From assembly GCA_904063045.1 (NCBI GenBank), contig CAJFCJ010000004.1, positions 2,039,713-2,103,712 on the forward strand: a stretch of 64,000 nucleotides of DNA, written 5' to 3'. Positions 26,585 to 37,611 of this stretch are shown here, piece after piece (position 1 is the stretch's first letter; every line of letters begins with the position of its first letter). The position numbers and the translations under genes are program-made. Below the pieces are notes generated by a model. The model was not told the origin of the DNA and ran no database searches. It saw nothing but the letters and a program-made list of their open reading frames with translations. Origin of the DNA: Dimorphilus gyrociliatus (taxonomy: Eukaryota > Annelida > Polychaeta > Dinophilidae).

Positions 26585-27440
26585 ATCAATATCTATATAT
26601 ATGTATATAAATTAATATATATGCAGATACATGTGATAATAATATTAAATGTATCTATCTATAAATATACATGAATTTAATTTATGTATCGTCATTGAAC
26701 AATAATAAATATATTTGTATAGTCCATACATATACTTTCTTTATCTCTATCGATGAAAATATATATACAGTTTACATATATATTCACATATATATATATA
26801 TATAAATTGTATTTATATAGGTGCGTATGTCTGTAAGTATGTAAAGTATATGCCAAAGTCTCAACGCAACTCTGGCAGATTTGATAAAACTACTCATCTG
26901 TCTGCAAATAAACAAGTTCATGTATACATCATAGGCGAGAGACTATACAAGTTAATACTATACATATGCTTATATAAAAAATTTAATATTATTAATTTTT
27001 TATTTTTAACGTTCTTAAACCTATTTTGACTAGCACAGTAGCGACATCTATTAACTCTTATTGCAAGTATCTGAAATAGTTATAGAATAGGGCTAATATA
27101 TCTAAAATATTATAAGAAATTACTTTATGGTTTTATAATAGATTTTAGTGTAAGAATACCGAACATTAAAAGAAAAAAATCGATTACTACTCTTTCATAA
27201 TTAGAATTTAGCAAAAAAAAAGACAAAACTAGGTAAAGAGAAAAAGGAAATTTGAAACTATTAAAGGCAATTGGTAATTAAATATTATTTCATTAAAATA
27301 TTTAATATCAAGAATAGATAAATTATTAAGTTAATTGTAAACTTTAACACTATATATACTAAGTTATTCTTATTATATTAATTATAATATGTACTCAACT
27401 TTTTTCTTCTTTTACTTATAGGAGTCTTATATTAATTATT
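26470..27440. other. AT-rich spacer with (TA)n
   Basis: A (TA)n tract lies at 26546-26582 and smaller ones follow to about 26820. This is the expected promoter side of the FkbM gene. No coding signal was seen. Confidence 0.5.
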
Positions 27441-27447
27441 CTGATCA

Positions 27448-27890
27448 TTAACATATTTTTTGAATAGCCTGCCGAATTTCTTTTGTAGATTTCATATCCA
27501 CTTTCTTATATATACTTTCCAGGTTTTCCAACAGATTATCGACTTTTTTTTCAGAGTTGATATCAATACTTTTTTCTTAAACCTTTCAAATTCCTTCGTA
27601 ATACGACTTTTGCAACTTGTTCAAATCTTATCTTCGTAAAATAATCGCAAATATACATTACATACTCTATTAATAGTCTTACTGATAGAGCAACTCTTTC
27701 TACATTTCGACAAAGAACTAGTAACATAATGGGCAATGGTAAAAAAATCTTTCAAAGAGGCTATCTGATTGCTTCCTGGACTAAAGCGATTCATTAGTAA
27801 AAATCCTTATTATTTGATAGGCTGATATCTTCCCAGAACTATTATATAATTTGTTACATTGTCAGCTATTTGTATTCTTTAGCGGATTAT
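27448..27890 (-). pseudogene. Frame-shifted coding remnant, possibly a transposase
   Basis: On the complement, coding-like segments occupy all three frames in sequence: one with GKISAYQIIRIFTNES, one with NRFSPGSNQIASLKDFF, one with LCRNVERVALSVRLLIEYV, and a final one with VDNLLENLESIYKKVDMK ending at a TAA (27448-27450). Each change of frame falls in or next to a homopolymer (T5, T7 and A6 runs). The order IADNVTNY, then FTN, then NRFSPGSNQIASL recalls hAT-type transposases (DNASNY and TRFATNF motifs), but the match is weak. It is either a decayed gene or a real gene damaged by homopolymer sequencing errors. Weaker coding-like pieces continue to about 28330. Confidence 0.35.
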
Positions 27891-28558
27891 TCAAATATCA
27901 AAATATCTGAATAATTAACATTTTATATCATCTTCTGCCATCTTTTAGTAGAAAGAGATATTTGTGTCTCAGTAATTTTTATATTACGAACCGATTCATA
28001 ATCCATAATATATACTTAGTCAAACTCATCTATCTTTCATTTTTCTTCCTTAATGGGTGTTACTATCCTGCACATATTTTCACCTTCTTTTCCTTTTTCA
28101 TTATTTACTTTGACAAATAAAATCATCCAAAATTGTCCCTGGCTGTTCTAAAGAGTCTTTCAGGAGTTAAATTAAAATATCTATCTCTTTCTAAATGGCT
28201 AAAATAACTTTAACCTTGTTTTCTAATGCATTAAGGCATATGTTTTCTAAATATTCCTTACATAAAAATTCCCATCCATATGCCATTCTAGCAAAACCCT
28301 TAAAAGTTTTAGATTGTATCTGTCTTCATAAAAGGTCAAAGTGAACGTTCATGTATACATAATTATTATATATATACATACACTCTATGTATATAATAAA
28401 TCATTCAGTTTATATGACCAAATTGCAGGAACATTGTAAATTATTTACCGTGATATATTCCATACTAATAATATGTAATAAGAAAAATAGTTAAGCTATA
28501 AGAATACTTTTAAATCAAACGGATCAAAGGAAAAGACAATGTAATATTTGGAACTTAC

Positions 28559-28855
28559 GTCCCTAAAGGTTAAAATAGGAATTAGTAGGCCTTGCATTAC
28601 CTTGTATAAATCGTTAAATACTCCTGTCGATAAGGCGCGTTCAACGCAAATAAAATACGAAGCGAACAAATGTGTACGGGGGATTATATTGTCCACACTT
28701 TTCATTATACGAAAAAAAAATGCCCTGCTATGATCGTTTTGCAAGACTCGAACAAAAACATGTAAGACCGAGTGGGAGGACGCTGTCATGGAATTCTTGC
28801 CTTTTGCAATTATTACCCCGAAGGTTAAACTTCCTACATCAAAAATCCTATACAC
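28559..28855 (-). other. Candidate internal coding exon, unidentified
   Basis: The complement is open for about 99 codons and ends at a strong donor (GTAAGT, 28553-28558) in phase 0. The region is GC-richer than its flanks. The translation has mixed composition and looks helical (SHSVLHVFVRVLQNDHSRAF, then STGVFNDLYKVMQGLL). Upstream stops in the same frame mean that the exon must start at an acceptor near 28840-28860, or at the ATG of MTASSHS. No partner exon was identified. The plus-strand frames over the same bases are probably shadows. Confidence 0.35.
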
Positions 28856-28876
28856 TATCTACATTTAATCTCTGTG

Positions 28877-29774
28877 CTAGAAGAAAAATCATGGGTAATT
28901 GTCAAATTTAGTAAGTATTCATAATTTACTTAAACCAAGCAAAATATGACAATTTCAATAAGTTAAAAAGAGGGAGAGAGAGAGAGAAAGGGGGGAAAAT
29001 GACATTATTTTCAAGATTTTTGCTTAAAATACTTGTTCTAAATAGGATTAATAAATCGTGCTTTATACCTCTTTACTTGAATAATTAAGTTCATTGATTA
29101 ACCCAATTTTAATCGTTTCAACTAATAAAATTCTAATCGTGATTCTTACTAAGGAATCAGTTCGATTAATTTGCTATATAAGAGTAAACAAAAGGAAAAC
29201 TTGAAACTATTAAATACTCTAGTTAAAAGTTAAAATCATTGCATTCAGTATTAGAATCGGTTGAACTATAGCATTAGAATCTAAAGTGTACTCTAGTCGA
29301 ACTGAAGAGCTTTGGTTTTCTACGAATAATGTATTTAAAATAATATAGTAAATTGTTAAAATAGGATTAAATAAAGAATTATATATATATTATTTATAAA
29401 TATGTAATGTTTAAAGTTAACCTTTAAACAAGACTTGCGTGTAAAAATGGACTAGACGACTAGACGATATCAGCATTATTTTATGAATAGAATAGGAAAA
29501 ATGGAATTTTCTTTTGAAAATAATCTCATTAACAAATTCAACGACTACTGTTGAATATCAAGTATAATATATAATATCTAATAAATTAGATATATCATTG
29601 GAATTTCATATAATAAAATAAAAGTCATAAAATATATAGACTAATGAAATAGCCTGTAGATGGCATTCTAAATCGTTAGTTATAAATATTACATTTGGTT
29701 TTAAAAAAACTATGCAAAAGGATTAAGAACGAAGTATAATCCCTTACGATAAAGATTGTTTTTGAGTTATTTTA
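28877..29774. other. Spacer
   Basis: No gene is visible. It contains a short purine block (28970-28997) and scattered TATA runs. The last 150 bp would include the promoter of the gene starting at 29775. Confidence 0.5.
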
Positions 29775-32130
29775 ATGTTCACCTCCAAAAACATGGCAAA
29801 TCAGTTCGCCTTACCACCGCTAATTAGACGTCAGAGAAGTAAAGCAAATGATGCACAGTCGAATTTTACCGAAATGTATAGAAGTTTCCTAAAGTATCGT
29901 AAGAGAAGATTCCAATCGATTTTCTCAGCTATATCGACTATGGATATTTAGTAAGTTCCGTCTTGTGACTTTTTCCATTATATAGAAACTTAAAAAATTA
30001 ATTAAAAAAGTCATTTTCCTTTTATAATAATTCTAAAAGGAGAAAAGAATATTTCTTAAGAAATTTTCAACAATTTCTTAATTAGTTTTTATGTATGAAG
30101 GCAATTAATTCAACTTTTTAAATTCTTAATCACCATTCAATTTTATAGAAAAAGAGTGAAGGTATATTTTAACTTTAATTATTAAATAAGTTCTCCCTTT
30201 TTATTGGAGTTATCTTTATTTTATTAGGTAAAATAAAAGGACTTTTAATAATTTTTTCCTCTTTCTTTTTCTTTTCCTTCTTTTTCTCTAAGATAGATCA
30301 ATAGCGATCGTTTAAAAATAAATTCTTCTATTATAGTTAAGAACCTATTCAAAATGTATAAGGGTGGGGGTGAAGTGACGAGTGCCTGTGCTTGTGGAGC
30401 TCGAAGGGGGGCGGGGAAGTTGGGGGAGGTAGACTAGATGAGGTTAGTGGCCATAGAAAGACAGACAGATTGACGGAAAATGGACAGAGAGATAATAAAA
30501 CAGTAAGTGATACTAAAAGTAAAAAAAAAGTACTTTTTTTACATAAGAAAACAAGAGAAGAATGAATAACTTCCGACAGCTTACGAATACTTTGTCGTCT
30601 TATCAATTTACTCCTTTTAATAGGTAAATGAATTCAAGTATTTGAACTAGTTTATTTTTTATATATAATCATACTTAAACTTTTATTAAGTTTTAATATA
30701 AAAAGGTTTAGGGACCTTTAACCTCTTATATTTTCTATACTGCTCCCGAAATAAGTGCAACGAAGTTGGAATATAATGAACATATACAAGTAAATGCTTA
30801 GTATTATTTTTTAATAATTAGCAGTTGAATCTGGCTTAAGTAAAATTATATTATTGCATATAATTCAAATCTTCATTGAATGGGATATTTTTAATAGTCT
30901 CTTATTTATTGATTTTGATATTTTAAATAAAAAATTAATATTGATAATTTTATAGATTGTAATTAATTCTAAAAATTAAATACAATAAAACAATAAAGAA
31001 ATTTTGTTAATTGAGGTAAAAATTAAAGTAGAAATTATTGGAAAAATATAGAGGACAAAAGGTCAAGAAATATTGTTAAAACTAGTTAAAATTTATAACT
31101 TTTTATTTGTACTTAATCTAATAAATAACTTGTAAAACATAAAATAAATTATTATTTTTAACGTTCATTCAATAAGTCATATATTAGTATATGTAATTGT
31201 CTATAATAAGACGTTTATGGTATATTTATATAAGCATGTACAAGAGAGAAGTTTACACTATAAATATATATTTGGATACTTTTATTACAGTAGGTACTTG
31301 TAAACACGGAATTAAACTTAAAATAATAATAACTATATTAAATTTATTAATTATTCACTAATTAACGATTCACTAATTACAAAAAAATAACTAAACATTT
31401 CCTTCCTTTTATAAAATATGCGTAATATGATTATACGGAATATACTATATATACTAATATACAGTATATACAATATATTTGTTTATTTTATATAGACTAT
31501 TATAAACATAATGAGTCGATTCAAGATTGATTATCTTTATATATACATTATAATTTCTTACTGCTAAAATAGAATATATAAGAAAGCACTATTTTAATGA
31601 TAATAATAACAATGATAAAGGTTTCTTTTCCATGCTCAAAAGCTGGTATTGAACAATACAAAATTTATTATTTCAAGGTTAAAATATCGGATACGAGTTC
31701 AGAATACGTAACTAATCAAAACAAAAAGAGAAAAAAAGACTACATTTTTTTTACATAGTTGCTTAAGAAAATCAATTATTTTTTATATGCAACTTATAAA
31801 TATTCTTAGCTAATTTCAACAATAAACTTTAAACATTCCTTACTGTTACATAATTCAATTCTCTTGAAAAAGCTCTAGCCAATGAGCAAACGAACGGAAT
31901 GGTTACTATACCTAATTGATTGAATGTGATGCACTATCGCGCATTAGTTATTGCACAGTGCAGCTAGTCGTCAAAGTTCGATTTTCGTTTTCAAGCGTTT
32001 TTTTGAATTTGCCACCAAATCGAATTTTATGAATGAAAAAACAGAATTCAAAATTCGTTTCAATCAGTTCACTTTGTCAAAAATTTCAAAAATATCGAAA
32101 AGAATCGACAACGATGATATTCGGACTTTT
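29775..32130 (+). CDS. Unidentified gene, first two coding exons (3' part not found)
   Basis: Exon 1 runs 29775-29950 and begins MFTSKNMANQFALPPLIRRQ. It ends at a strong donor (GTAAGT) in phase 2. Exon 2 runs 31959-32130: the acceptor TTGCACAG supplies the single base needed for the split codon, the frame remains open (FATKSNFMNEKTEFKIRFNQ), and the exon ends at another GTAAGT donor in phase 0. Together they give 116 residues, very basic, with no membrane segment or known domain. An alternative acceptor 5 bp downstream would bring in a stop, which supports the chosen one. Later exons must lie beyond 32130 and were not recognised. The intron between the exons (about 2.0 kb) is AT-rich. Confidence 0.5.
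30349..30450. other. G-rich block inside the 29.9-31.9 kb intron
   Basis: The intron contains a strand-asymmetric G-rich block (GGGTGGGGGTG near 30362, GGGGGGCGGGG near 30405). The 85-codon frame on the other strand is low-complexity (S, P, L, F) and is not treated as a gene. Confidence 0.4.
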
Positions 32131-33108
32131 GTAAGTTTATTTAATTTACATTATATTTGTTTATAAACAATAAGAAAATTAGAGAAAATTGAATTAATTT
32201 GCTTCTGATATAAAGAAACTCTTTTAAGATGTTTGAGAAAAAAAATTGATTTACGAGTAGGTGTATAGCTGTTGATTTTAACTTAATTAGTAATTGGCTA
32301 TGTAATTTGATCAACAAAGAGAAAGTGCGAAAGCGCGATAACTTCATTAATAAATTCTTAAATATCGATCATATTTTATTGGATTTAACTTTTAGCTTGG
32401 AACTGTGACATGTTTTTTTCTTATAAAGTTATTCGACGATTATGGTAATTTGTAGTTTTTTTTATCAATCTCATTGAAATTCATTATTGATTGTCAAAAT
32501 AAAAACGGTATTAGTTTTTCATAATCTACTTCCTAACCTTTTTTTAAACATATCTTCTTGTTTTTATTCCCTTTTTAGATTTTCTATTATTATATTATTC
32601 TCTTTTGTTATCCTATAAAAATCTGTCTTCGTACTCTGAACTTGCTTTTAAAACTTTGAACAGCGAAATAATCAGGGAATTAATGGCTTATATATAATAA
32701 TTGTTAAAGGAATTAGCTAAAATTTCTATTTTTAAACGTAAAATGTTTTTAAAAGTGTTAGAAAGTGGTTAATGACATTAACCTAGGGTAAACGAAATTT
32801 GTATACGATAATTATTTATCAAGGGAACGGTACAGCTCCCTTTTCAAGATATCATTTAGCATTCAGTTTCCTATACTATTACTTTAACATTTATATTAAT
32901 AATAATAATTAGTAATTAGAAAGTTTTTAAAAATAGATTATAGTTTTGCTATAGCTCAGTAAAATTGACAGTTTCTAAGATAAAGGAATTGGAGACTTTT
33001 AGTTATTCATTGCGGGCTGACATTCACTCCGAAAAAAAATATATTTTTAATTTGATTTAAAGCAGACGACAATAATTAAAATGATACGACATTGATATTT
33101 TTGTCGCA

Positions 33109-35077
33109 CTATTGTGTGACCGAAGCAGCCAACGGAACCATACCAGCTGCTTGGGTGGCAACTGATTCTTGCTCCTTCCTAGCCGGTTGAACCTGCTTGA
33201 CAGTAGTTAAAGAATCGACTGGGACTGGAGGAGGACTTCTCGGTTGATCCTGATAATCGGAGAATGATGTTAACGTTGTATCGAGATCAGGGGGAGGCGG
33301 CTCCTGCCTTGGTACCACTATCGTAGGCACTAATAGCGCTACCGTTAACGTTAAACCTCCAATGCAAAACAAGATCAATCCGACTAATTTGCAAACATCA
33401 AGATTCATATTGAAATTGATGGCTTGATTATCTAGTATGTCATAATCATCTTCAGTTTCGGCTACTATAACGGTTTTTTGGGGAACTAAATAGCCAACTA
33501 GAACTCCAACAATGCCAAAGATTAATAGGTTTGCGCCAATCCAAACGAAAACTTTCCACCATATAGAACTTATACACCGACGCCTTCGTGTTGCATTTTC
33601 TTTCAAAAGAAGTCTAAAAAGCGAGTAAGAGAAATATAAATTGAACAAATGCAACTAAATTGTATACAGCATAGAGTAAGAAGACTGTAAATGGGGAGGA
33701 TATACTTGTATATATATATATACTTTATATATATAAACAGTATAAATAATACTATGCCTTTATTATTCTATAATAATGAACATCTCGAAAAAAATCATTT
33801 GTACTTTACAATGTCAAATCTGTTATAAAGCCTATTAACTAATTGATTATAAAGATATTTCTCAAAACTATAAAAATAGAAAAAATATCCTAACAACTTG
33901 ACAACAGTCTTTTTGGTTATTGATCAGCTTGTTCGTATTGTTAGACAGTTTAGATTTGTTCAAAAAGAAATCTTTAATGATTATACTATTACATCGATGT
34001 TCTTTTTATGCATTATATGTATTTATCAAAATGATAAAATTAAGCGTTGGTAAGAATAGATAGTACGTCGTCTACCTAGTATTACAATTGACAATAGTGC
34101 TTAGTTTGTAATAAACATAAAGTAGGGTTGTTTGAAAAATTTTAATAATGTAAGTTGTAATTTAGGTATTACAATTAAAATAGAGGGAGGTGGGAGGAGG
34201 ATAAATCATTCAGTTAGATTGTATAAATATTAATTGTTTCGTTTAATTAATTATTGAGATATTAATGAATGTTGTCATTTTCATTAAATTGACTTTTAAA
34301 AAATCATTTCTCGGCATTTAATATAAACTTTAGGCAGTATATATACTGTATATACACCTATATGTTTATGTACTTTCTCTCTTGTGCTATTTATATACTT
34401 GTTTAATGCTTTTGTCCAACGGAAATTACATAGAAAAGAAAAAATACTAAAAAGTCTGGACGATAAATGCAATGATAAAAGAAGGCTAAAGAGACCACAT
34501 GTTGAGGGGAAAATCACAGTTCTAATTGTATAATATTTAATCATAGTAAGCATCAGCTATCTGATTGAGAGAGGATTAATTAAACTAGGACTAAATTTAC
34601 CTGTTAATAAAAAAATATATATACTGTATATAATATTTATACTGCATATATAGATATATTGTAAATCCTACTTCAGTTACAACTTGTAAACTTTCTTAAA
34701 AATGCTATATTTATTATGAATTTGTGGCTAAATCTTACTTTAAATCATCATCTTCGTAAACATCTGGATCTTTATATGTGTGAATAGTATCGTAGAAGTG
34801 GTGTAAATAACTTTTAACTCCAAAGAAATCGTTCGAGTTCTCCTCTGTTACTTTTTCTAATTTAGGATCCTTTTTTACTTTTCTCCATTTGCCGAAACTT
34901 CGTCCTCGTCCTATCGTTTTAAAAATAGTTAGGTAACAAATCGTTATTAATCAAACATAGGGGGTATGTTTTTTACTCTTATTCGATAGCAGGCTGAGAA
35001 TAATAGGTGAAATATGTTTGACAATACGAACCTGAACCATTATCGCCAGGAGTTTTAGATTTATCCTCCTCCGTCAT
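33109..35077 (-). CDS. NRSN: Neurensin (vesicular membrane protein), three coding exons
   Basis: Coding exons on the complement are 35077-35032, 34910-34739 and 33613-33109; together they encode 240 residues with matching phases (1, then 2). A further upstream exon ending at 35325 (donor GTAAGT) seems to be 5' UTR. The second exon carries FFGVKSYLHHFYD, close to the YGVRSYLHQFYE signature of vertebrate neurensins. The third holds two membrane segments: WKVFVWIGANLLIFGIVGVL with YLVPQK after it, then CKLVGLILFCIGGLTLTVAL, matching GFLVPPK and KLAGAVLFCIGG in the family. Neurensins are small vesicle proteins of neurons linked to neurite growth. The start is the ATG of MTEEDK, preceded by three tiny upstream frames (see findings). 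The C-terminal tail is proline-rich. Family assignment is strong; orthology to NRSN1 or NRSN2 is not resolved. Confidence 0.85.
33614..34738 (-). other. Intron of the neurensin gene
   Basis: 1,125 bp, GT(AAGA)...TTTTTAG. It holds several (TA)n tracts with TACTGTA motifs at 34344-34350 and 34622-34628. The 85-codon frame at 34296-34553 inside it is considered chance. Confidence 0.7.
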
Positions 35078-35324
35078 TACTGGACTGAATCGATCATTAT
35101 ATTTGCTCCCTTTCAATTCATGGTCTATGAGCGGGTAAAATAAACAAATAAATTACAAATCAATGGAAAATTCGTTATGTATTCAAATAGGACCAAATTT
35201 TTATAGAAAAATAAGATTTTTTTGATTAAAGTATAGGAAATTAATTAAGGATTAATTTATTATTTTAATTTTTTGATAAAGATGTGTTAATATAAGTATA
35301 AGTTAAATTATAAAAAATACTTAC

Positions 35325-35400
35325 ATCCGTCCCTAACGCCACCAGGGGCGCTGTGAACTCACTCCTACATCTTTCTGAATAAATTAGTCGCCAGGGTGAT
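35325..35400 (-). promoter_or_regulatory. Probable 5' UTR exon and promoter side of neurensin, with a CTCF-like site
   Basis: The exon ends at the donor complementary to 35319-35324. It contains the string ATGTAG, a start codon followed at once by a stop. CCACCAGGGGCGC (35339-35351) is close to the animal CTCF consensus, lacking one G. The region to about 35545 separates neurensin from a plus-strand ORF and may be a divergent promoter. Confidence 0.4.
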
Positions 35401-35546
35401 CGATTTATTGACGTCTCTACGTGTTTCTTGTTTGGGAAATAGTTTGACTAATATTGAAAAAAATTAGCCTAACTTTATCAATAAGCCTATTCTGTTAAAA
35501 ACAAATTTAATTTAATTTAAATTCTTTAATAAAAAAGCGCCATCTT

Positions 35547-35816
35547 ATGTCTAAAATTGTCCTTTATAATCTTTTTGTATGGGAAATGGATTACTATAAT
35601 CTTTACTTTTCAATGGAAGGGCAAATTAATTTTAAGTTTTCAAGAATGTCCTTAAGAAAGAGTCATAGCCAACTTGGCTCTTTTAAATTGGATGATTGGT
35701 TCTCCCCCGAAAATTATGAAACGTTTAATGCTTATAGGACCAGGCAGAGGTCGTTTTTTTCTCTTAGAAGGTATGAAGTTTTATATCAGCTACTGCCATC
35801 TATAATTGCGGTATAA
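35547..35816 (+). CDS. Hypothetical protein or first exon (89 codons)
   Basis: The ATG at 35547 lies directly after GCGCCATCTT (35537-35546), a YY1-like element often found at animal start sites. The frame encodes 89 residues of mixed composition (KFSRMSLRKSHSQLGSFKLD, then DDWFSPENYETFNAYRTRQR), more protein-like than nearby random frames. A GTATGA donor near 35770 could end the exon in phase 2. No domain, signal peptide or membrane segment is recognised. It faces away from the neurensin gene about 150 bp to its left. Confidence 0.35.
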   Translation: MSKIVLYNLFVWEMDYYNLYFSMEGQINFKFSRMSLRKSHSQLGSFKLDDWFSPENYETFNAYRTRQRSFFSLRRYEVLYQLLPSIIAV

Positions 35817-37340
35817 ATATAGTAATTACAGCTAATTTCCAATAGAACTCTACTATTAATAGACTCTTTTGTGAAATGTACAATCACTTGGGCTACAAGC
35901 CAATTCATTTGCGGATAATCCCCTAGCGATAATCCAACCCTTTATAGGGTGGCACTACACTAACATATTGTAGAATGGCATGGAGCCTTTGAGTGTAATA
36001 AAACAAACTTGTTTGAAATCGTCATTTAAGGCAGCACGATCAAGAAATTTGACCGTTATCGGATTAAAATTTCCTAATACAAACGAGTATAATTTTTATT
36101 ATTAGCTTTAGTTTTAAAAATATCGTTTTAAATATGAGGTTTTTTAATGAAATTACTTTATATTCTATATCTATACGTATGACTATAAACTATAAAGAAC
36201 TGTAAAAAGCTTTATATATAATATAACTTAAACAGCATAGAAGGTAATGTCCTTCATATCTAGATTATTAAGACATTAGTACAATCTTATGCTTTTCCAA
36301 GAAACTTAAGGTAACTTTAATACATAATAACTTTTTGTTCATTTTTTAAATATAATAAATATAGGGTGAGAAAACTGAAATATAAACTTACTTGAATAGG
36401 ATTGAATACGTGGCCATGTGTGCTTTGTTTATCAATGTACTTTTAAAAATAATTTAATTATTGAAAAGGAGACAGAGAGAGAGAGAGAGAGAGAGAAGAA
36501 GAAGAAAGAAATGATTATTCTTTTAAAATTTGGTCGGTTAACATTTTTCTTTATCATAATTGTTTTATGTTCATATAGGTCTTCATATACATTCATAATT
36601 TAAGCCAACAGTTTTATTTATCTCTTTAGGATTGTATAATGCCATATACATATATATTTTATCAATCATTTCTAATAATAATATTTATTATAATCAAATA
36701 AATCAACTTTTAGAAATCAATATATTATTTTTAATTGTTGCTTAAATCTCCTTTATTATCTTTTATTTTGTTCTTGATCTTATTCAAATTAAAAATTTTT
36801 GCCCCTTCACTCTTTGATCTTCTCCCCACTTTACTCACTGTTTTAAAATATTCTCATTAATTAAACAAATTATTTAAACATGTACGCCATCTGTAGGGTA
36901 TCTTTGGCATGGACATAGAAAAAGAGAAAGAGAGAGAGAGAGAGAGAGAAATATACAGAAATTAAAAAGTTTTACTAAATTTATATAGGATTTTCCAAGT
37001 GAAGAAGCAACAAAAATAGCTCAAATAGCATAACTAATTATCGCGTATTACATGATAATGACAATAATATCGGGCCAGATCATTATCTTGGTTTTTAAAA
37101 AAAATGCATTGAATACTGAAATAAGAGTAGAACACTATATTTAGAAAAACGAATAATTATTAACAGATTTTTCTCATTTGGTATAAGGCCTATAGTAAAA
37201 ATATTGGAAAATGTATGAAACTTCTTATAGAAGAAACCGTGTTAAAACATTAAAAAGGCATTATCGGGAATATTTAACAATAGTATACTATTAATTATTC
37301 ATCTTAACCTCGATTAGCAATGTTAGGTGATCTTAAAATC
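35817..37340. other. Spacer with (GA)n tracts
   Basis: No gene seen. (GA)n runs lie at 36472-36497 and 36924-36950. A CTCF-like ATGGC element (reverse of CTACAGATGGCGTA) lies at 36883-36896. Confidence 0.5.
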
Positions 37341-37344
37341 TTCT

Positions 37345-37609
37345 TTTTGGTTTTGCTTCCTAATATTGAACGCAGCAATACTTGTTTTGTTTCGAATTGT
37401 CTCTTCTTACAAAGCCTTTAGAATTGAATATTTACCTGATCAATTCTCGCCTTGGCATTCGTTCATTGCGTTTCGAATGGTGCTTATCAGTGCTGATAAA
37501 AGAATGGAGTTAGGAAAACCTAAGACGATATTTCAAACAAAAATATCCGTACCCTCTTGTCCTTGGATGTTTCCTGTCAGGGTTTCAGCAGTAAAGTTCT
37601 ACAGAGTGT
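37345..37609 (+). other. Candidate coding exon, copy 1 of a duplicated pair
   Basis: One frame is open for more than 90 codons. A hydrophobic start (FWFCFLILNAAILVLF) is followed by a soluble part ending SCPWMFPVRVSAVKFYRV and then a GTGAGT donor in phase 2. The last 15 residues differ from those of copy 2 (40.2-40.4 kb) only by conservative changes (M/I, F/L, R/K, V/I, A/T, V/L, K/R, F/Y, Y/F), as expected if selection acted on this reading frame. The true exon start is uncertain: the longest frame begins at GTG 37327 rather than an ATG. The family is not recognised. Confidence 0.45.
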
Positions 37610-37611
37610 GA

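Noticed and set aside
28548-28911. Two plus-strand frames over the 28.6 kb exon
   Set aside because: The complement has the longer frame and a strong GTAAGT donor.
30349-30606. 85-codon complement frame rich in S, P, L and H
   Set aside because: Derives from a G-rich purine block; no ATG context, splice sites or domain.
32141-32347. 68-codon complement frame right of the 31.96 kb exon
   Set aside because: Non-ATG start, I/L/F/S/K-rich and overlapping the end of a better supported plus-strand exon.
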